The notes: a model not told the origin generated them from the letters alone. Counted from the first letter of the stretch, positions 35,263 through 44,563 are shown. The stretch: 50,473 bases of DNA from an uncultured Schlesneria sp. (GCA_903834925.1 CAILLA010000185.1:1-50473), one strand, 5' to 3'. Numbers and translations are program-made.

Positions 35263-35742
35263 ATGACACAGAAAATTACTCCGTTCCTGTGGTTCGATGG
35301 ACAGGCTGAGCAGGCAGCAAGTTTTTATGTGTCTTTGTTTCCGGACTCGCGAATCGACCGGGTCAACCGCTTACCCGCAGAGACGCCGAGCGGACCTGCG
35401 GGGATGGTCATCACCGTGGAGTTCACACTTGCAGGCACGCGGTATGTTGCCCTGAATGGGGGACCAATGTACTCCTTCACGGAAGCCTTGTCGCTCCAGA
35501 TCGCATGCGAGGATCAGGCTGAAGTGGACCGACTCTGGTCGGCGTTGTCGGACGGCGGTTCAGAGGGGCACTGTGGTTGGCTCAAAGACCGTTGGGGATT
35601 GTCCTGGCAAGTCGTGCCGACTCGTCTGATTCAGCTCTTTCTTGACCCAAACCCGGATCGTGCGCGACGTGCTACCGAGGCGATGCTGAAAATGGCGAAG
35701 ATCGACATCGCGGAAATGGAACGTGCTGCGGATGGGCGCTAA
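35263..35742 (+). CDS. VOC-family PhnB-like protein, second copy
   Basis: 159 aa. TQKITPFLWFDGQAEQAASFYVSLFPDSRI at the start and DRWGLSWQVVPTRL near the end are characteristic of the 3-demethylubiquinone-methyltransferase-like branch of the PhnB/VOC family. It is more distant from the other VOC protein of the module than a fresh duplicate would be. It closes the module; a half copy of the double-hairpin repeat follows 11 bp after the stop. Confidence 0.92.
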   Translation: MTQKITPFLWFDGQAEQAASFYVSLFPDSRIDRVNRLPAETPSGPAGMVITVEFTLAGTRYVALNGGPMYSFTEALSLQIACEDQAEVDRLWSALSDGGSEGHCGWLKDRWGLSWQVVPTRLIQLFLDPNPDRARRATEAMLKMAKIDIAEMERAADGR

Positions 35743-35753
35743 GACGCATGAAG

Positions 35754-35788
35754 ACACGGCCTTGTCGAAGACTCCAAAACCGTGGCAC
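35754..35788 (+). repeat. Half copy of the double-hairpin element
   Basis: Only the right half is present, degenerate: ACGGCC replaces ACTGCT and CCGTGGCAC replaces GCAGTGGCAC. The matched change on both arms keeps the ACGG/CCGT pairing, which argues for selection or a distinct subfamily. Confidence 0.6.
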
Positions 35789-35996
35789 CCCGAGTTTCTA
35801 CCGCGATTCCACTCATAACCCGAAATAACATTACCTCTTGCGGGATGTGTCGTTTTATCGGTCGTCCTTGCAGGGGCACAAACCGTTCCGCTCGCATCGT
35901 ACCGAGCTGATCTTCGTCTAGCCGAATTTGCAGGTTTCTGCTACGAGACCGCTTCATTTCCTTATGCCGGTCGAAAGTCCTGTTCGGAGGCATCAC

Positions 35997-36908
35997 ATGC
36001 GTGCCGTCCCGCTGATCGCAATCCTGTTCTCGATAACCATGATCGGCTGTTCCACGCCGGTTTCAATGGCGCGTACGTCGACCGCATCGCGGCCGATCTT
36101 TCGGGCAGCAAGCGATGGATTAAGTGACCTCGAATCGGCCGCTCATGCGCGGCCACGCGATGACGATGATAAAAAACGGAACGAACGTAAAAATTCTGGT
36201 TCACGTTGCGGTACCTGCAATAGCTCGCCATGTACCTGTTCAGACCAGGGTAATATCTCAGCTCAAATGGCTCTCACGGTGATCACGTCGCCCTTCACTG
36301 TTCCGGCCGCAGTGATCGGCGACGACTATAGCCACGCGACGTACTTTCCCGACTACCCCTATGCCGATGGTTTGCCAGGATCGCTGCTGATTAACAGCGA
36401 CTTCAAGGGGAAGAAGCAAACATTGACCGGAAACCTTCAGACATTCGCGATCCCGGGGTCGAGTGACCTCGATCGCTTCGGCGCTCGACTGTTATTGGAG
36501 AATTCTGACCGCATCGGCATTGATACCGAGACGGATTATTGGTTGCAGACTCACCGTCGCGGTGGTCCCGACCATGCTTGGAACGGAGACTTCAATGTGG
36601 TGTACCGATTCGCCGAAAGCGAACACGTTCAATGGCGAGCGGGTATCGGATTCAACTGGCTGGCCGATCAAACCCAACCGGAGTTCGGAGTCAATTTCAC
36701 CTACGGTTTTGATTGGTTCCCAGTTCGCCCCTGGACGATTTCGTCGGTGATTGACTGGGGAACACTTGGAGGCGGCACGTTATTTCACAACCGAAGTTCC
36801 ATCGGCGTGATGCTCGGCCCAGCCGAACTGTTTGCCGGATACGATTACTTCCAGCTCGGTACCGCGAATTTTCACGGACCGGTTGCTGGTGTTGGGTATC
36901 GGTTCTGA
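35997..36908 (+). CDS. Putative lipoprotein with beta-rich C-terminal domain
   Basis: 303 aa from the ATG at 35997, chosen because GGAGG at 35986-35990 lies 6 nt upstream; a longer frame from 35928 is not needed. The N terminus is a lipoprotein signal ending in the lipobox TMIGC (Cys about residue 18). A Cys-rich RCGTCNSSPCTC patch and a charged DDDDKKRNERKN linker follow. The rest is beta-strand rich (FGARLLLENSDRIGIDTETDYWL, WRAGIGFNWLADQ, VNFTYGFDWFP) and ends in YRF, the aromatic end typical of outer-membrane barrels. Function unknown. Confidence 0.8.
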   Translation: MRAVPLIAILFSITMIGCSTPVSMARTSTASRPIFRAASDGLSDLESAAHARPRDDDDKKRNERKNSGSRCGTCNSSPCTCSDQGNISAQMALTVITSPFTVPAAVIGDDYSHATYFPDYPYADGLPGSLLINSDFKGKKQTLTGNLQTFAIPGSSDLDRFGARLLLENSDRIGIDTETDYWLQTHRRGGPDHAWNGDFNVVYRFAESEHVQWRAGIGFNWLADQTQPEFGVNFTYGFDWFPVRPWTISSVIDWGTLGGGTLFHNRSSIGVMLGPAELFAGYDYFQLGTANFHGPVAGVGYRF

Positions 36909-36918
36909 AACTTTCATT

Positions 36919-37694
36919 TCAAATACGCTTTTGACGCCGGAGCATGTATGTCATTCCAAGAAGTCCGAGACCGAACGTGGCAAATCCGGTAGGTTCTGGA
37001 ACTGTCGACGGGGAGGTCGCGGTGGTAAACGTGAAGTCGTCACCCACCCAATCGTCCGTATACTGCCCCGTTGCGACGCGACTGATTCGATAACCTGTTA
37101 TCCCCGACAACCCAAGAAAACTACTCGTATCCAGTCTAACCATGGGGTCAGGAAGTCCGTTGCCGATAGAATAGCCGGGCAGATTACCTGTGTAAGGGTA
37201 CGTATCAGGAAGCAATGTTGTCTCAGAACCCAGGTCGCCCAACGCTCCAACAGCTGTCACCGTCACTGAAGTTGCGCCACCTCCGTTACCATAGTACTCG
37301 TTACGGCCAAACCAGGCTTCCGTCAGAACGAGTGTCGTTTGGATTAAAAGATAATCGTTCGGCGTGCCGTTGCCCAAAAAATAATGTCCCGAGTGCGGAA
37401 CTCCCCATGTTGGGTTCGGAGCATTAGGGCTAACTCGATACTCATCTCCGATAACTAAAGCATTATCCCCAAACGTAACTCCTTGTGTCGTGCTGCTGTT
37501 CCCATTCACATAAAAAATCCACCAGCTCCAGTGACAGCCGGAGGGCTTGCCAGGTGATCGAAATCAATGGTAATGCTCGCCGCTTCTGCATGATTCCACT
37601 GAAAACAGACGAGTCCCGCGACGAGGATCGAATTCATCAGCAATTTATACGATTTCGCACTGACTTCCTTAATGTATTTAATCGAACGACCCAT
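36919..37694 (-). pseudogene. PEP-CTERM protein gene broken by one missing base
   Basis: The first frame (from 37694, or ATG 37637) gives a signal peptide (NSILVAGLVCFQWNHAEA) and ITIDFDHLASPPAVTGAGGFFM, then stops at 37506. The next frame, which begins at GTG 37509, continues with NGNSSTTQGVTFGDN and ends with the sorting signal VPEPTGFATFGLGLLGMTYMLRRQKRI. Adding one T to the run of six (A-run 37512-37517 on the plus strand) joins both frames into GGFFYVNGNSS, a familiar pattern of the family. So it is a frameshift, a sequencing error, or a slippage switch. The protein would be exported and anchored by an exosortase; no exosortase gene is in the window. Confidence 0.85.
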
Positions 37695-37816
37695 CGATTA
37701 CTGTCGTACCTCAACCTATACTGGCGCATTTTTAAAGATTATCGACAGTAAAATTATTTGTTTGTTTCCAATGTGTCAACAACCGGATCGAGCACGATCA
37801 AATTTGCGAACAACTC

Positions 37817-40315
37817 ATGAACAAGCGATTCGTTCTTTTCTTTGCCGCTGTGATCTTCGCGTCATCTCGTTCGCTCAATGCGACAGACGAAGCCATTTCA
37901 GCATCGGCAATTCACGTTCACCAGGACTTCGTCGTCGAACGAATCTATTCCGTCCCGCGCGATCAGGGATCGTGGGTGGCCATGTGCTTTGATGACAAGG
38001 GACGCATTTACGCATCCGATCAGGGAATGCGGCTGTTTCGTGTTACGCCGTCAGCGCCAGGAGAACGCGCAGAGTGTACCGTCGAGATGGTCTCTGACAA
38101 GTGGGGCTTTTCTCAGGGGATGACGTTTATCAACGGAGCTCTTTACATCGTCCAGCACGGCGATCGCTCGGAGGAAAACTTTCGGTCCGATGCCCTGCTG
38201 AGAGTAAAGGACACTGACGGTGACGACAAACTGGACACGGCGGAGCGACTGATTGAGTTTCCTCGTGTCACTGGAGACGCTGCCAACTGGGTGGAACATA
38301 GTCTGCATGCCGTTGTGCAGGGACCGGATGGGAAATCCCTCTATATCGTCAGTGGCGATCGCAATGGACTCCCCTGCCAGAAAGGGCGTGTACCCAAACA
38401 TTGGAACCGGGATAGCTGGGACCACAGTTTTGTAAAAGAGCCCTACTCTGGCGGCTGGGTGATCCGTACTGACCTCGACGGTAAGAACATGGAATATCTC
38501 TGCATCGGCCTGCGAAACAGCTACGACATGGCGTTCAATCGCCGGGGCGATCTTTTCACGTACGATAGCGACCTGGAAAACGACTTTGGTCTGCCGAACT
38601 ATCGACCAACAGCGATTCGACAGGTCCTGAGCGGCACCGATTGCGGCTGGGGTGGTCGGGCCGGCGAAATGCTTTGGAGCTGGACTCCAAAATGGGAGGA
38701 CATTCAACCTCCCATCAGGAACATCGGACCTGGATCGCCAACCGGTGTCTGCTTTGGTTACGGAGCGAAGTTTCCCGCGAAATACCAAAACGCCATGTTC
38801 GCATGCGACTGGAGTTATGGCCGCATGTTTGCCGTCCACCTGACCCCTTCGGGGGCGACGTATACCGCCGAACCAGAACTGTTTCTGAGTGCCCAAGGTC
38901 TGCCGATTGCCGACGTCGCGATTTCACCTCGGGACGCAGCCCTCTACTTCCTCATCGGCGGACGGGGCACTCAATCGGGGATCTATCGAGTGACGTATCA
39001 AGGAGTGGAAACGACCGCACCTTCACCGGAGACCCAACTGGATCAAGCCATCGAAGCTGCCCAGAAATTACGCCAACGACTGGAAACGTTTCATGGACAA
39101 ATCAATCCTGACGCGGTTGCTGAAGTGTGGCCACATCTCGGACATGAAGATCGAGCCATCCGTGGTGCCGCCCGCGCGGCACTGGAATGGCAGCCCGTGA
39201 ATGAATGGAAACAACGGGCGCTAGCAGAGACAAATCCCCGCATTGCCCTTCAGGGACTGCTGGCCCTGTCACGATCCACCGATGGGGACTCGACGATCCA
39301 GTCGTCTTTGCTAGCAGCACTCGACCGTCTCGACTTCCGCTCGCTCAATGTGGACGAGCAATCCTGGTACTTACGGATCATCACCATTTCGGCAGTTCGT
39401 CACGGCAAATACTCTGACAGCGTGGCGGCACGGTTGATCGAAAAACTGGAACCAACGCTTCCTTCGACAGACCGGCGGATTAATGAAGAGATTGTTTCCA
39501 TGTGTGCCGCCTTGCAAAGCAAGTCCTTCATTGCCCCGACGCTGGATTTACTCGAACAAAGCCGCACGCAAGAAGAGCAAGTCGTCTATCTCCAAGCTCT
39601 GACCGGTTCCCGGGAAAGCACCGCATGGACACCAGAACTCCGCGAACGATTATTAAAACTGACCTACGAACGAGTCCCCCATTGGAAAGGAGGAGCGACC
39701 GCTCGTGCCGTTCGTTTCAATACGTTGCACCTCGTCCCTTCCATGCTGACGGAAACGGAACGGATGAAGTATGCCGACCTGATTTCTGCAGCACAAAAAC
39801 CGCCAACGATCATCCCCGCAACAACCCGCAAGTTTGTGCAAAAGTGGACGATGGACGACCTGGCCTCGGCGCTGGACGAAGGGCTGGCGAAAAGGCGAGA
39901 TCCCGTCAACGGCCGCAGGCTCTTTACGGCGACTTCCTGTATCGTCTGCCATAGTTTCGAGGGCGAAGGAGGCCTCGGTGGACCGGACCTCACCAGCGCC
40001 GGAAGGCGTTACAATTCACGTGATCTTCTCGACAACATTCTGAACCCCAGTAAAACAATCAACGAGCAATACGGAATGCTGATCTACAGCATGAAGGATG
40101 GCAAGACACATATCGGCCGTACGGTCAACATGGCGGGAGACACAATCATGGTCACCACGAATCCCAACGATCCCGGTGGAAGCGAAATCCGATTCAGCAT
40201 TCGCGATCTGGAAAGTACCACTCCGTCCAAGGTGTCCTTCATGCCCGAAGGATTGCTCAACACACTGTCCAGAGAAGAAGTGCTGGATCTACTCGCATAT
40301 CTGCGGAGCAAATGA
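37817..40315 (+). CDS. Beta-propeller, HEAT-like and c-type heme protein
   Basis: 832 aa with a signal peptide (NKRFVLFFAAVIFASSRSLNA). The N-terminal 390 residues are a six- to seven-bladed propeller like those of PQQ sugar dehydrogenases (WVEHSLHAVVQGPDGKSLY, GWGGRAGE, GPGSPTGVCFGYGAKFP). About 420-680 form helical repeats. The C-terminal 130 residues hold a c-type heme site CIVCH in the planctomycete-type domain (FTATSCIVCHSFEGEGG, GPDLTSAGRRYNSRDLLDNI, NPSKTINEQYG). It should act in the periplasm in oxidation of sugars or other substrates, passing electrons to the heme. Full length, no defects; substrate unknown. Confidence 0.93.
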   Translation: MNKRFVLFFAAVIFASSRSLNATDEAISASAIHVHQDFVVERIYSVPRDQGSWVAMCFDDKGRIYASDQGMRLFRVTPSAPGERAECTVEMVSDKWGFSQGMTFINGALYIVQHGDRSEENFRSDALLRVKDTDGDDKLDTAERLIEFPRVTGDAANWVEHSLHAVVQGPDGKSLYIVSGDRNGLPCQKGRVPKHWNRDSWDHSFVKEPYSGGWVIRTDLDGKNMEYLCIGLRNSYDMAFNRRGDLFTYDSDLENDFGLPNYRPTAIRQVLSGTDCGWGGRAGEMLWSWTPKWEDIQPPIRNIGPGSPTGVCFGYGAKFPAKYQNAMFACDWSYGRMFAVHLTPSGATYTAEPELFLSAQGLPIADVAISPRDAALYFLIGGRGTQSGIYRVTYQGVETTAPSPETQLDQAIEAAQKLRQRLETFHGQINPDAVAEVWPHLGHEDRAIRGAARAALEWQPVNEWKQRALAETNPRIALQGLLALSRSTDGDSTIQSSLLAALDRLDFRSLNVDEQSWYLRIITISAVRHGKYSDSVAARLIEKLEPTLPSTDRRINEEIVSMCAALQSKSFIAPTLDLLEQSRTQEEQVVYLQALTGSRESTAWTPELRERLLKLTYERVPHWKGGATARAVRFNTLHLVPSMLTETERMKYADLISAAQKPPTIIPATTRKFVQKWTMDDLASALDEGLAKRRDPVNGRRLFTATSCIVCHSFEGEGGLGGPDLTSAGRRYNSRDLLDNILNPSKTINEQYGMLIYSMKDGKTHIGRTVNMAGDTIMVTTNPNDPGGSEIRFSIRDLESTTPSKVSFMPEGLLNTLSREEVLDLLAYLRSK

Positions 40316-40360
40316 CAAGGCTTGGTAACAACCCCAGTGGATTGGCGGCAACAAAGAGGA

Positions 40361-40420
40361 GTTGCTTCCGATGCTAGCAGCATCGGCCACGTGGGCGACG
40401 CTGCTAGCGTCGGAAGCAAC
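40361..40420. repeat. 60-bp near-perfect inverted repeat
   Basis: Arms of 25 bp (GTTGCTTCCGATGCTAGCAG start; 23 of 25 match) around a central GCCACGTGGG. One arm plus center recurs at 44515-44556. Confidence 0.85.
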
Positions 40421-40450
40421 CGACGGCTCCGGCGACACCACGTTCTGTGC

Positions 40451-40502
40451 GGATCTCCCGACCCCGCATAACGAGCCGACCGAAGGTCTTCACTTAATTC
40501 TT
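40451..40502 (+). repeat. GACCCCGC/CCGAAGGTCT repeat, copy 3
   Basis: Same ordered core words as copies at 31129 and 33783, here in a gene-free gap. Confidence 0.75.
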
Positions 40503-40962
40503 TGTGCTCCGTGGACACCGCTTATCTCAGCTTTTTCACGGCGTTCGTTGCCAATCAAGAACAGAGGTTTCACGCGAAGGCGCGGGGTCGCGAAGAAGAT
40601 AAAACCACGGAATTCTTCCCTTCGAGACGTCGCATGAGACCGTTTTGGTCTTCTGATCGAATTCCCGCGCAGCGTATTCCTCACAAGGCGACCCCGTGCA
40701 ACAAAAAAAGAGTTCAGCCACGGATGCACACAGATAAAGGGGAGACCATCGATCGCGCACGCGGGTTCCAAGACCACTGCACAACGAGAGGTCAGATGAC
40801 TTGCGCATAAGGAGTCCCACCGAACTGTTAAATAAGTACGAATTTATCATCCCCTCATGGTGACGTCAGACAAAATCGGTAATCTTACGCAACGGAAGCT
40901 GACTGGTGTTCATAACGGATGATGCCTGGTTTTCGACAGACCCAGACAACGGGAGAGATCGT

Positions 40963-42075
40963 ATGTGGAAAGTATTTCTCGGATGTGGCGCATGCCTGGC
41001 GATGACAGCAGCAGCGGGTTTCGGACTGGCATACGCTGACGAAGCCGAAGTCCCCCTCGACAAGCTGCCAAAAGTCGTGGTGGATGCGGTCAAACAAAAA
41101 TACCCCAAGGCGGAACTCGTCAAAGCCACGCAGGATGAAGAGGATGACGAGATCGAATTTGAAGTCACCGTGAAGGAAAATGGCAAGTTGATCGACATCA
41201 CACTCGATTCCGATGGTGATATCGAAGGGCTGGAAAAGGAACTTGACCTCAAGGATTTGCCAAAAGCGGTGGTGGATGCTCTGGGGAAACGATACCCCAA
41301 AGCAAACATCGAGTCGATGGAAGCGGTTTACGAAGTCGAGGATGGCACAGAAGAACTGGAATTCTACGAGGTCCAGCTCAAGATCAGTAGCGGTGACGAG
41401 ATCGAGGTGCAGGTCAAGTCGAATGGCACGATCGTCGACTCCATTTCGGAAGACTGGACCAGCGATTTTTCGGCGGACAAGGATAGCCTTGTCTCGACCG
41501 GTAAGAACCCGTTTTTCATTCTCGAACCCGGATACCAGATGGTCTTCGAGGACGACGACGAAAAGGTCGTGAAGACTGTGATGGACGAAACGAAGGTGGT
41601 TGACGGCATCGAGTGCCGGGTGGTCGAAGAGCGAGAAACCAAGAACGGCAAACTCGTGGAATTCTCACGCAATTATTTCGCCATCAGCAAACGGACTGGC
41701 AGCGTCTACTACTTCGGTGAAGACGTAGACGATTACAAGAATGACAAAGTCGTCGGCCATCACGGCACGTGGTTAGCCGGAAAGGATGGAGCTCAATTCG
41801 GTTTGATCATGCCAGGCGTACCATTAATTTACGGACGCTTTTATCAGGAAGTCGCCCCAAACGTCGCGGAAGATCGAGCAGAAATCATCGCTCTCGGCGT
41901 GTCGATCAAAACTCCTGCCGGGCAATTCAAGAATTGCGTGAAAATGGAAGAAACGACCCCATTGGAACCGAACGTCAAGGAATACAAAGTCTACGCGCCC
42001 GGCGTCGGCTGTGTTCAAGACGGCGATCTGAAACTCGTCAAATACGGCAAGGTTGAACTGCCGAAAAAGAACTAA
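40963..42075 (+). CDS. Secreted PepSY-like protein
   Basis: 370 aa from ATG 40963, chosen because GGGAGAG at 40951-40957 lies 5 nt upstream; an ATG at 40906 starts a longer frame without a site. Signal peptide (WKVFLGCGACLAMTAAAGFGLAYA). Two PepSY-like units follow (LPKVVVDAVKQKYPKAELVK with FEVTVKENGKLIDITLD, and LPKAVVDALGKRYPKANIES with YEVQLKISSGDEIEVQV), a pattern of secreted inhibitor-like domains. The last 190 residues, acidic and strand-rich (RVVEERETKNGKLVEFSRNYFAI), are unassigned. It is very acidic overall. Function unknown. Confidence 0.88.
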   Translation: MWKVFLGCGACLAMTAAAGFGLAYADEAEVPLDKLPKVVVDAVKQKYPKAELVKATQDEEDDEIEFEVTVKENGKLIDITLDSDGDIEGLEKELDLKDLPKAVVDALGKRYPKANIESMEAVYEVEDGTEELEFYEVQLKISSGDEIEVQVKSNGTIVDSISEDWTSDFSADKDSLVSTGKNPFFILEPGYQMVFEDDDEKVVKTVMDETKVVDGIECRVVEERETKNGKLVEFSRNYFAISKRTGSVYYFGEDVDDYKNDKVVGHHGTWLAGKDGAQFGLIMPGVPLIYGRFYQEVAPNVAEDRAEIIALGVSIKTPAGQFKNCVKMEETTPLEPNVKEYKVYAPGVGCVQDGDLKLVKYGKVELPKKN

Positions 42076-42134
42076 TGGTGGTGATTCACTCGCTCATCGG
42101 AGAATGAAAGGCCAATTCGAGCCGGGTCTGAATT

Positions 42135-42150
42135 TTGCCCCGTGGGGCAA
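42135..42150. repeat. TTGCCCC-GT-GGGGCAA palindrome
   Basis: A perfect 7-bp stem with a 2-nt center 59 bp after the PepSY-like gene. A TTTTT follows only after 13 nt, so it is a weak terminator at best. Further hairpins, such as GATCCC-AGC-GGGATC near 42280, follow in the same 275-bp gap. Confidence 0.5.
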
Positions 42151-42350
42151 TGCCGTGAAGGATTTTTCTTCTAGAAAACACGGGTTCCGCGTCGTGTTTG
42201 CCGTCCTGGAAGGACATCAGCGATTAGCCGGTGGCTGAGCGTTAGCGACGCCACCGGTACCGAAGTTGTGAAGTCCGATCGATCCCAGCGGGATCGCACT
42301 CTGCCTGGCAACGATGATGTTGAAATCCTCAAATTGCTGACAACGAAAAT

Positions 42351-43262
42351 TTATTGATTCATCAGTTGCTTGTCGAACCAATCAGCAATGACTTGAACTT
42401 CTTCATGTATGGTCAGCCAGGGATGGCCGCCACCCTTTTTGACGATAAGCTCCACAGGAATTCCAACCTTCTTTAATGCGGCCACCATGGCTTCTGACTG
42501 CTGCAGCGGCACGACGGGGTCCGCATCGCCGTGAATCAGCAGGAACGGCGGCGCCTTTGACGTCACCTGGTGCGCAGGTGAAATTTTTGTCAGCAGTTGA
42601 GTCAACTCTTCCTCGGTCGGTTCTGTCATTCGATCTGGATAAGCCAGTCTACGCCACAGTTGGCGCATTCGTTCGCTTCCTTGTGCGTCAGCGGATCTGC
42701 CGTATGTCAGGAAATCGGTCGGAGGAAAAAAGACGGCTACGGCTTTGACATGGGTGTTACCCGTTGCTGACTTCTTTCCATCGGCGGTTGTGTCATCGTC
42801 AGCCGTCAACGAAGTCAGGCATGCGAGATGGCCACCTGCCGAAGCTCCCATCAATCCCAGGCGATTCGGATCGATTCCATAATCTTTCGCGTGATCTTTG
42901 ACCCAGCGGATACCAAGATTCATGTTATCACGCATTTCAAGGGCACTGAATTTCGTGATCGAACCCGGTCGAATGGCGAATACCGTATATCCTTTTTTGC
43001 ACATGATTTGGAAAGTCTGCGAGCGAGTATGATCACGAATCTTACCACGATCAGAGTGCCACGCGCCGCTCATGATGTCGATGATCGCAAGTCCGTTCTT
43101 GTCGCCTTTTGGAACAAAGATATCCATCAAAAGGCCGATGCCGTGTGGTTCAGCGTAGACAATGTTCTCATGTTGGACGTAGGCGGTTTCTTGGGCGAAT
43201 GTCGCCACCGACAACAATGCCGCCGCAACAAATGCAAATAAGCGAATGTGATTGAGACGCAT
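42351..43262 (-). CDS. Secreted alpha/beta-hydrolase (esterase-like)
   Basis: 303 aa with signal peptide (RLFAFVAAALLSVATFAQ). The fold is typical of the BD-FAE/acetyl-esterase group: MDIFVPKGDKNGLAIIDIMSGAW at the oxyanion side, the nucleophile elbow GASAGG (Ser of GLMGASAGGHLAC), acid HGDADPVVPL and His in GGGHPWL. It would hydrolyse an ester, perhaps an acetylated or feruloylated sugar, in the periplasm. AAGGAGA lies 6-10 nt before the ATG. Same strand as, and 21 bp after, the small membrane protein gene. Confidence 0.93.
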   Translation of the reverse strand: MRLNHIRLFAFVAAALLSVATFAQETAYVQHENIVYAEPHGIGLLMDIFVPKGDKNGLAIIDIMSGAWHSDRGKIRDHTRSQTFQIMCKKGYTVFAIRPGSITKFSALEMRDNMNLGIRWVKDHAKDYGIDPNRLGLMGASAGGHLACLTSLTADDDTTADGKKSATGNTHVKAVAVFFPPTDFLTYGRSADAQGSERMRQLWRRLAYPDRMTEPTEEELTQLLTKISPAHQVTSKAPPFLLIHGDADPVVPLQQSEAMVAALKKVGIPVELIVKKGGGHPWLTIHEEVQVIADWFDKQLMNQ

Positions 43263-43283
43263 GACGATTCTCCTTGTTGATTA

Positions 43284-43784
43284 CTAAAAAACTGGCCAGA
43301 GGCCACCTTTCACCACCAGCACAGGCAGGGCTAACAACCACACCACCATAACTGCGATCACCCCAAGCGTACGCGTTAAGGCGGAAAGCTGAACCTCCTC
43401 ACCATGCTGCTGCAAATGGATCTTTCCGCGGAAGATATTCCACGGAACCACAGCGCCCGTCCAGAAGCCGATCGTCCAAGAGAACCAGGTGAGGTATCGC
43501 CCATCGCTGGGATTGAGTTGAGGGTTGGCGAGTGTCATGTTTGGAAACAGGAAGGGAATGTGGGACACCGTGGCACCGATCCCCAGCCAAACCAGAAAGG
43601 CCCAGGCGATCGTTCGAGCGCGCGTCGAGTACTGGGGAGAGGTAAATGCTACGGCGACTGCAGGAGGCAGCGAGAACGCAACGATCAATTGAGGTTCATT
43701 CAGTCCTCTCAACATGATCATCGAAGCCGCTGCGGTCGCCAGCGCCACAAGACCATGCCATTTCAAATGCTTCGCGACGTTCAT
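43284..43784 (-). CDS. Small membrane protein of unknown function
   Basis: 166 aa with about four to five hydrophobic segments (GLVALATAAASMIMLRG, LIVAFSLPPAVAVAF, IAWAFLVWLGIGATV, WTIGFWTGAVVPWNIF, LGVIAVMVVWLLALPVLVV). No family recognised. The next gene on the same strand, 21 bp later, is the esterase-like hydrolase, suggesting cotranscription. Confidence 0.7.
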   Translation of the reverse strand: MNVAKHLKWHGLVALATAAASMIMLRGLNEPQLIVAFSLPPAVAVAFTSPQYSTRARTIAWAFLVWLGIGATVSHIPFLFPNMTLANPQLNPSDGRYLTWFSWTIGFWTGAVVPWNIFRGKIHLQQHGEEVQLSALTRTLGVIAVMVVWLLALPVLVVKGGLWPVF

Positions 43785-43932
43785 GGCGTGCCGAGTGGAT
43801 TGGTGATATCTCGGTTCGGACCAGCGCCGAAGCCATCAAGTGAAATCGTGAAGCTCTCAACGCGAAGTCTAGACATGGTGATTCCTAGCTGCGAGTGACC
43901 ACGATGTTCCCCGTGATGCCGAACGCAAGTGA

Positions 43933-44322
43933 TCATTTGAGTCGCTCAAGCTTTCCCTTGCGGCGCGCAATGTTTTTGTAGTCCCACTGGATCTCCCGAG
44001 CTTTAGCGAGCCACCGCTTAAGTGCTTTCTTGTCGACTTGTTCCAAGGCAGTGTACCGGGCTTCCGCTGCTTTGAACTTTCCGTTTTGTTCCAGTGATTC
44101 TTCTTCGAACGACTCGCCACTCCAGAAGAGCAGCCGAACACCTTGCTTCAGTTTGCTGTAGCCGACGACAGGGTTCCCATCGAGAAACCAGACGGGGTGA
44201 GCGTGCCAAATCTTGTTTTCCGCCTCGGGAAGGTGTTTGTGGATTTCTTCAGCGAGCAAGTCGCAAATTTCCCGGTCGGCCTGATCTAGCGATACGTTGT
44301 ATTTCGCGGTTTCAGGATTCAT
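43933..44322 (-). CDS. DUF1801 (YdhG-like) protein
   Basis: 129 aa from ATG 44322, chosen because AGGAAG lies 6 nt upstream and because the domain begins here; the longer frame from 44421 adds 33 unmatched residues. The sequence LAEEIHKHLPEAENKIWHAHPVWFLDGNPVVGYSKLKQGVRLLFWSGES is the DUF1801/YdhG core. Function unknown. Confidence 0.85.
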   Translation of the reverse strand: MNPETAKYNVSLDQADREICDLLAEEIHKHLPEAENKIWHAHPVWFLDGNPVVGYSKLKQGVRLLFWSGESFEEESLEQNGKFKAAEARYTALEQVDKKALKRWLAKAREIQWDYKNIARRKGKLERLK

Positions 44323-44514
44323 CGCATCTTCCTGGATTCGGGGTACATCGACGAACGTGAAAGTAAGAGCTAATGCACGCTGGTTGCGGCATAACGTAAA
44401 AAGTTCATCCGGTGTACTCACTCGGTTGGACCGCCTTGATCGAGGGGCAATTACGGATCGTAAATCCTTTCATTGCCCGCGCCTGACGTCAATAGGGACA
44501 CAGTGCGTTTTAGC

Positions 44515-44556
44515 GCAATCGGCCACGTGGACGACGCTGCCAGTGTCGGAAGCAAC
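44515..44556 (-). repeat. One-armed copy of the 40361 inverted repeat
   Basis: Center GGCCACGTGG and right arm ending CGGAAGCAAC match 40386-40420; the left arm is degenerate. It begins 8 bp behind the stop of the TlpA-like gene on the minus strand. Confidence 0.7.
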
Positions 44557-44563
44557 CTGTAAA

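Larger units (their letters stand above)
40316..40962. other. 647-bp repeat-rich gap
   Basis: Contains the 60-bp inverted repeat at 40361-40420, the third GACCCCGC repeat (40451-40502), a CGCGAAGG-type tract (40572-40600) and a GCCACGGATGCACACAGAT word (40717-40737) that resemble common planctomycete intergenic filler. No supported gene. Confidence 0.6.

Noticed and set aside
38051-38896. 281-codon antisense frame within the heme protein gene
   Set aside because: Shadow of the strongly supported gene on the other strand.
40569-40740. CGCGAAGG and GCCACGGATGCACACAGAT tracts as possible CRISPR or tandem repeats
   Set aside because: Not regularly spaced, no unique spacers; they look like dispersed filler sequences.
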